Assembly: GCA_963969395.1 (NCBI GenBank) | Contig: OZ017797.1 | Span: 11,346,001-11,410,000 of the forward strand | Direction: 5' to 3' | Length of the DNA stretch: 64,000 nt | Source of the DNA: Pseudoscleropodium purum | Lineage: Eukaryota > Streptophyta > Bryopsida > Hypnales > Brachytheciaceae | Shown: positions 59,111 through 64,000 of the stretch, one piece after another | Layout: each line of letters begins with the position of its first letter | Numbering within the stretch: the first letter of the stretch is position 1 | Translations under genes and position numbers: made by a program | Notes under the pieces: model-generated | Seen by the model: the letters and a program-made list of their open reading frames with translations, nothing else | Database searches by the model: none | What the model was told of the DNA's origin: nothing

Positions 59111-60340
59111 GAAATAACTGTTTGGAAGACTCGATGAAATTTTAGACTAATTGGAGGGAGAGTAAGAAACCAACAATTGAATGCATGGTTGTATATGTCA
59201 TGTCAACATCAACTACAAAGCTTGGTAGGGAAGGGAATGTGAATATGGATTTTTTTAGGTAAAATAAATTATGGCTCGAAAAGAATATAGCTTGAGGTTT
59301 TCAATTTACAAGTTTTCCGTTCTTCCCATGCCTGAGGTTTTCATTTTTGCGAGTTTTTTGTTCTTCCCATGCCTACGTGAATCAATTCAAAACCTTGCTC
59401 TACAATCATGAAGCATGACTGACAATGTCTTGAAGACTAGACAAAACTTGTTCCAACCTACTTGGATGCACTTCATCCATGTAATGTAAATACACAAAAT
59501 AAACTCTTGAAAATATTCATAATCCACCTTGGGCGGTTGATTCTCACTTCCAAGTTAAAATAGGACCTAGAATTGGACAATGAAACCATTTAGAAGAGTT
59601 TCCATTATTAAATTGTCGTAAAAGCTATTGGATCTCATTGGCAAATCTCAAAAATAGCCTGTTGTACACCTTTTGGATACCTTTTGAGTTAATAATGATT
59701 TTTCAAAATCCAACTCCATAGATATACACGAATTGAATATCTACTCATTTTCAAGATTTTTCAGGGTACACTTTCGGATAGGCACTTGGAAATGGGTACG
59801 TCTCCCTTAACGACCTCTGAAGACACCGCCTGTTCTCAATATTCCTGAATAATGTTTTAAGTACTCACTACAGTATCGCACAACCTTTCGAGAATATTGA
59901 GTAGACATCATGACAGATAGTACGGCACAAATACAAATTTGCTGGCATAGACTTTTAAAATCTTGACAATTCTAGAAACATTTTGACAAATAGACAGTCA
60001 ACTACTGGAGAACTGACTTGAAACTCCGCAACAAAATCTGCAAAGACTTTTCAACTCCCGGAGAATAAGTTATTTTAATGGTTTTTAAAAGACATGCTCC
60101 ATGCGATTGTTTCCAATTGTACCGGGCATTTAGGCAGAAAGGCAGAAAGACTCGTCGAGGAATGGTTTGACACCCACTCATGATATCTTATGATACTCGT
60201 CTTCTTAAGCAACTTAATAGAAGAAAATAATAATAATGGAGACCCACAAAACGTGAGAGAATGAATCTCTCTTTCTCCCTCCCTCTTTCTTTTTCTCTTT
60301 ACAGATGGGATACTTTTAAAACATACCAATGGAAACCTTG
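59111..60340. other. Convergent 3' regions of the phosphodiesterase and Kelch genes
   Basis: AATAAA at 59263-59268 is a candidate polyadenylation signal for the phosphodiesterase gene, about 155 bases after its stop. The two genes converge with 1.2 kb between stop codons. A pyrimidine-rich tract (60266-60300) falls in the probable 3' UTR of the Kelch gene. No other feature was recognised. Confidence 0.45.
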
Positions 60341-63300
60341 CTACCTAGCTGTTCGCTTGGCCTTATCTTTGCCTTTGCGTGTTGCGAGAGTTTTCGCTTC
60401 TTCGGCTTCTACCGCCTTCTGCTCAGCCTCCAGCTTCTCCAACTGCACACAAAACAAAAGTTGATTAATGCGACAGGATGATGGGTACATCTCTCTATCA
60501 ATATTTTAACTTTTAAGATTGTTTTAGAAGCTGGCTAAACTATTCATTCTCTGTTATGTTACACAGGGCATGATTAAGGTAATGTATCTGTCGATGAACA
60601 CCATTTCAGTACACTCAGCTTTAGATCTTGTGTTGTGTTGTGTTGGGCCACTTATTGCTCGAGTGACTTTTCATTCATGCAAATTCTTAACAAGAAAAAA
60701 AACTCATCTCTTCTCCAACACGCTATTTAGAGGTTGGATTAAATCATGGTTGACACAAAATAGAATGAATGGTGTAGCTGGGACTTGAAACAATGAAAAT
60801 TCTAGGACTACACGAAGGACTAGACAAGTCTTCCCCAGAGTTAACCCGTCAAGGACTGGACTCATTTTGGCATGAATTGTCAAAGACTTCCACTTTTTAG
60901 GTCAGCAAAAAAAAAGATAAAGAAAGTTTTTTCTTAAGTTCAAGTGTAAAAATTTTTACTAGCCTACATTGGGAATATTTGGAAAAAAATTCAGAAACTT
61001 TGACAGTTCGGATTGAAAGATTCCAGTGTTTGAAGTTTAAAGTTAAAAGAAAAAGTTTCTTCCTACCCTGCCCAACAGGGTTGGCAAATCTTAACTCCTC
61101 CTAAAGGGAGATTTTTGCACTACACATGGGATTTTTTTCAACAGTTGCATCCTGTACTACATGATTTACATGCCCACCAAATTTCAGAGGTAGATGTGGA
61201 ATTTAGCAAAAGATTTCGGAATTGCCCAAACTACCCCAAATGTTTTGGGGCAGAATAATTTTTGATCCGGGCACCTAATTTCAAAAAAAGTTATGTACCC
61301 ATCTAGGTGGTACATGTCCACATTTTGTGTCAAATTTTCAGAAAGATATCTTCAAAATTGACTTTGTAGGAACCTACCTGAACTTTTAAATGGGCATAAG
61401 AAAGCCCAAATTGTCCTTGAGGGGTTAAAAGGAGAGTTGGTGTGTATCATTGCAAAATAATGTAATACTTTTAGAGCTTAAAAGCATGAAGTACGAGGTA
61501 AACAAAAGAAATCTGTACGTTACCTCGTCAAGGACTGGCCGGAGCTCCCTGTAACGGCCATCTGCCAAATCAAACCCATCTTTCCGTAACTCTTTACCCG
61601 TGTGCTGGGTATGCTCGTATGCTGCCATCTGCCAATACATACTAGTTCGTGCAAAAAAACCCTTCAAGCTCTCTCCAGGCTGCAAGTCATTTCATTTTCA
61701 TGTCAGTCACTGTTGCTCAAAAACAAAGTGTTGAAGTAAATCAAAGTAGATCAACAACCAACAGATCAGGGACATCTAGACATTAACGACTCCAAAGTGA
61801 AGACGTAGTTACTCTTACAATTATAACCTGCAGGTATGAAGATATAGTTACAAAACAGGAACTCATCTATTCATATACTTGGTAGGACTGATGAATACTT
61901 GGTAGGACTAATTATATAAGTGGTGGAAGCATGAGTTGGCTACATGTATATGGCCACTGATCTTTGAATGGAAATGGGCTTTGTTTATGGTCTACAACAT
62001 CTCACTTTGAAATTGCATAAGAAATTCATAGGGTAATAAAATACACGCGTAAAACCCAGAGGGTGATCCCCAGAGAAACTAAATATGTTGACAAAAATTC
62101 CAAATAATAGAGCACATACTGCAGGTGTTCGAGCAGCATCTGCCAATCCAAGCTCCGCACGTATTCTTGCTATCTCCGCCTTTCTATCCTTGCGCTGGAG
62201 TTTCTTCCCTTCACCTCTGAGAAGAGCCGCTGCTGCTTCTGCTGGCGTCAGTGTAGAACTTCCAGCCTACAAGTTGAAATTTTTTCAAGAGTGCTTCAAG
62301 ATTAGGATCACATCCAGTAAAAATGCGAAATCTAACATATTGCACATTCACAGATTAGAATGATAATTGAAGAAAGACATAAGAAGTTACTTTCTGGTCA
62401 TCTTCCTCTTCCTCGTCTTCATCTTCGTCTTCATCATCTTCCTCGTCATCCTCATCCTCGTCGTCATCATCATCCTCATCATCCTCAACTTCAACCCAGT
62501 CTGTCTCTGTGGCCTGCAGACCAAACCAGGAAATAGCATATTACAACGTGCCGCTACACTATTAAGCACAACGAGAACACCACTGAAGAGTTTATTCTAT
62601 GTAGTGTGTGATACACTATCCATAGATTTAATGGTAATTTGAACACCATGTACGAGATTGGAATATCATTTAGCAAAATACCATAAATCCCAAGTCACTT
62701 GTTGATTGATCGACTATTCAAACGTTTATCTATCCTCTGTTTTGATGGTGGTCCCAAGGTTAAACCAAGTAAACTATTCAACAAAGTTCATATACCGTAT
62801 GGCATACTATTCTGATGGCACATTTAATAATGGATGACACTCAATAGAATGAACGATGTAGCGAGCAAGAAAAGTAATTAGAAGTAGGTCTAAAGGAACT
62901 ACCTCAATAACTAGATTCCAAGCATCTAGCTTGTTCAAGTCCATTGTGTACAAGTCATCCAGTGTCACTTCCCGTTCTCCAACTTCCATCATGCCTCCAT
63001 ACAGGTAGAGCGTGTCACGACCTACAACCATTAAACTGTTTATGCGGGCGCACGGTTTCACAATCTGCAAGAATCAAGACACAACTTCTTCTGTGAGCAC
63101 GATGACGTAATTACAGACTTTGTAGTATCACTTCAATACTAATCTCTGTGAATGCGAGGGCACCCGTCAATGGGATCCTGAATATATCTTAAACAAAAAC
63201 CAGCACAGAGATGGTCATTAACCTGAGGTTCAAGTTCAGTAGCTGCACTCAGTGGGTCTACGCTCCCAATATCCGTATCATCGATCACAACATTATCTTC

Positions 63301-64000
63301 AATGCGCTTAGCCAATCCTTCAGTCTCACGAATGTTCACGTCATCACTCTCAATATCCATACCAACATCATTCGCTGGTGCAGCTTCTTCAATACTTATC
63401 GCACCTCCATTGCCTTTTTGTTTTTTACTCTTTGCTGGTCCAGACTGACCTTTAGCCTGCTAGAACGATGACACTGTCAAATTATACAGAGCTTGGACTT
63501 CACACCACAAGCTGTCATACCCAAAGTCCTCTAGTGTTCATGAAAATCAAATACTAGAAGCTATAACCCTTGGCAGTGTTGTACAAAAGATTAACTCCTT
63601 AAAATTCCAGCATAGTTAAGAAAAAAAATTCTTGGCAGTGGATCTCAGAGCTTTCAAATTGCGTCATAGGAATCAAAACATAGTCGTGCTAAAAGATAAG
63701 CTAACTCACTTTGCCTTTAGGAATTTTTGGTCTTCGCAGCTCCAAAGGAAACCTGGTTAGCAAGAAAAGTAGTAAAAGAGCATTCACCTGTCAGTTTCAA
63801 GTTGCCCAGTACTCTTTGACTAATATTGATATTTGGACAAGTGGATGCCTATCTACATAAGTTGAAGTAACAATCACGGCAAAAGTTGTTAAACACTTAC
63901 CACCGTCGATTGTCCATTTGAAAAGCATACATTTCATTCATGAAAGTACTTCGTATAATATCTGACAGTATGCGCACTAAACGGTTAATTACCGGACAAT
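60341..64000 (-). CDS. Kelch-repeat protein of the KLHDC4 / At5g50310 type, 3' part
   Basis: Eight exons on the minus strand: 63901-63961, 63710-63752, 63223-63456, 62903-63064, 62391-62513, 62120-62266, 61524-61679 and 60341-60442. All junctions are GT-AG and in frame; the gene continues beyond the right edge, so the amino-terminal Kelch blades are missing. Visible motifs are NEMYAFQMDNRRW followed by FPLEL, a Kelch blade with LYLYGGMMEVGE and LDDLYTMDL, an exon with 33 Asp/Glu in 41 codons, and a conserved C-terminal domain (PGESLKGFFARTS through YRELRPVLDE, DUF4110-like). The end is Lys/Arg-rich. Kelch blades form a beta-propeller for protein binding; the cellular role of this family is poorly known. 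Intron 60443-61523 carries a TTAA MITE. Confidence 0.93.
60841..61428 (+). mobile_element. TTAA-bounded MITE inside a Kelch-gene intron
   Basis: TTAA at 60841-60844 and 61425-61428 enclose 580 bp with ends CCCGTCAAGGAC and (opposite strand) CCCCTCAAGGAC. The right part is homologous to the right part of the 22179-23139 element. It sits between the last two Kelch exons, about 95 bp from the upstream exon's donor, and leaves both splice sites intact. Confidence 0.85.

Noticed and set aside
62387..62642. Separate open frames of valine/isoleucine/leucine or Arg/Met/Lys repeats around 62.4 kb.
   Set aside because: They are other-frame readings of the acidic exon of the Kelch gene (62391-62513).
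1..64000. CRISPR array, prokaryotic operon or phage-like system.
   Set aside because: Intron-containing plant genes, no regularly spaced identical repeats with unique spacers, and no prokaryotic gene organisation.

Overview
The window looks like nuclear DNA from a land plant. Exons are about half G+C and lie in A+T-rich intergenic sequence. Introns are GT-AG, and the protein families (arginine-rich CCCH tandem zinc finger, HSL-type carboxylesterase, plant 2H cyclic phosphodiesterase, Kelch protein with an acidic tract) are typical of plants. The spacing of about one gene per 16 kb and the decayed DNA transposons suggest a moss or another non-seed plant. That placement is an inference; no marker here fixes the species.

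Genes. Four protein-coding genes can be supported, all near the ends or in GC-richer islands. (1) 6011-7722 (+): a carboxylesterase in three exons with a complete Ser/Asp/His triad. (2) 14663-16603 (-): a single-exon, 646-residue RR-TZF CCCH zinc finger protein without ankyrin repeats. (3) 57382-59110 (+): a three-exon 2H-phosphoesterase (cyclic phosphodiesterase-like) with proline-rich tails. (4) 60341 to beyond the window end (-): the last eight exons of a Kelch-repeat protein of the KLHDC4 / At5g50310 type. Every intron phase in these models was checked and joins in frame. The four genes show no common pathway; they are ordinary dispersed housekeeping or regulatory genes.

Intergenic space. 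Almost everything else is decayed DNA transposons and simple or tandem repeats. The dominant group is a piggyBac-like superfamily whose members lie between TTAA tetranucleotides and carry short terminal inverted repeats beginning CCCCTMAAG. It includes one 5.26-kb coding relic (23217-28475), with a recognisable DDE transposase and C-terminal cysteine cluster broken by many stops and one frameshift. It also includes several 0.2-1.2 kb non-coding derivatives, one of them inside a Kelch intron and two joined head-to-head to form a 1.9-kb inverted repeat at 129-2044. A 234-bp host segment at 21888-22121 is repeated immediately downstream, where two TTAA elements have split the second copy. The first copy therefore serves as the empty site for both insertions.

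Other repeats: a MITE family of about 240-280 bp with CATTAGAGGATTTT ends (six or seven copies); a 549-bp element with perfect 26-bp inverted ends; a 465-bp foldback element; a 141-bp decayed satellite at 19.3-20.1 kb; a 42-bp tandem repeat; and four other dispersed families. No LTR retrotransposon coding region, rRNA or tRNA gene, CRISPR or viral gene was seen. The most informative structure is the nested transposon archaeology. I found no convincing new multi-gene system.
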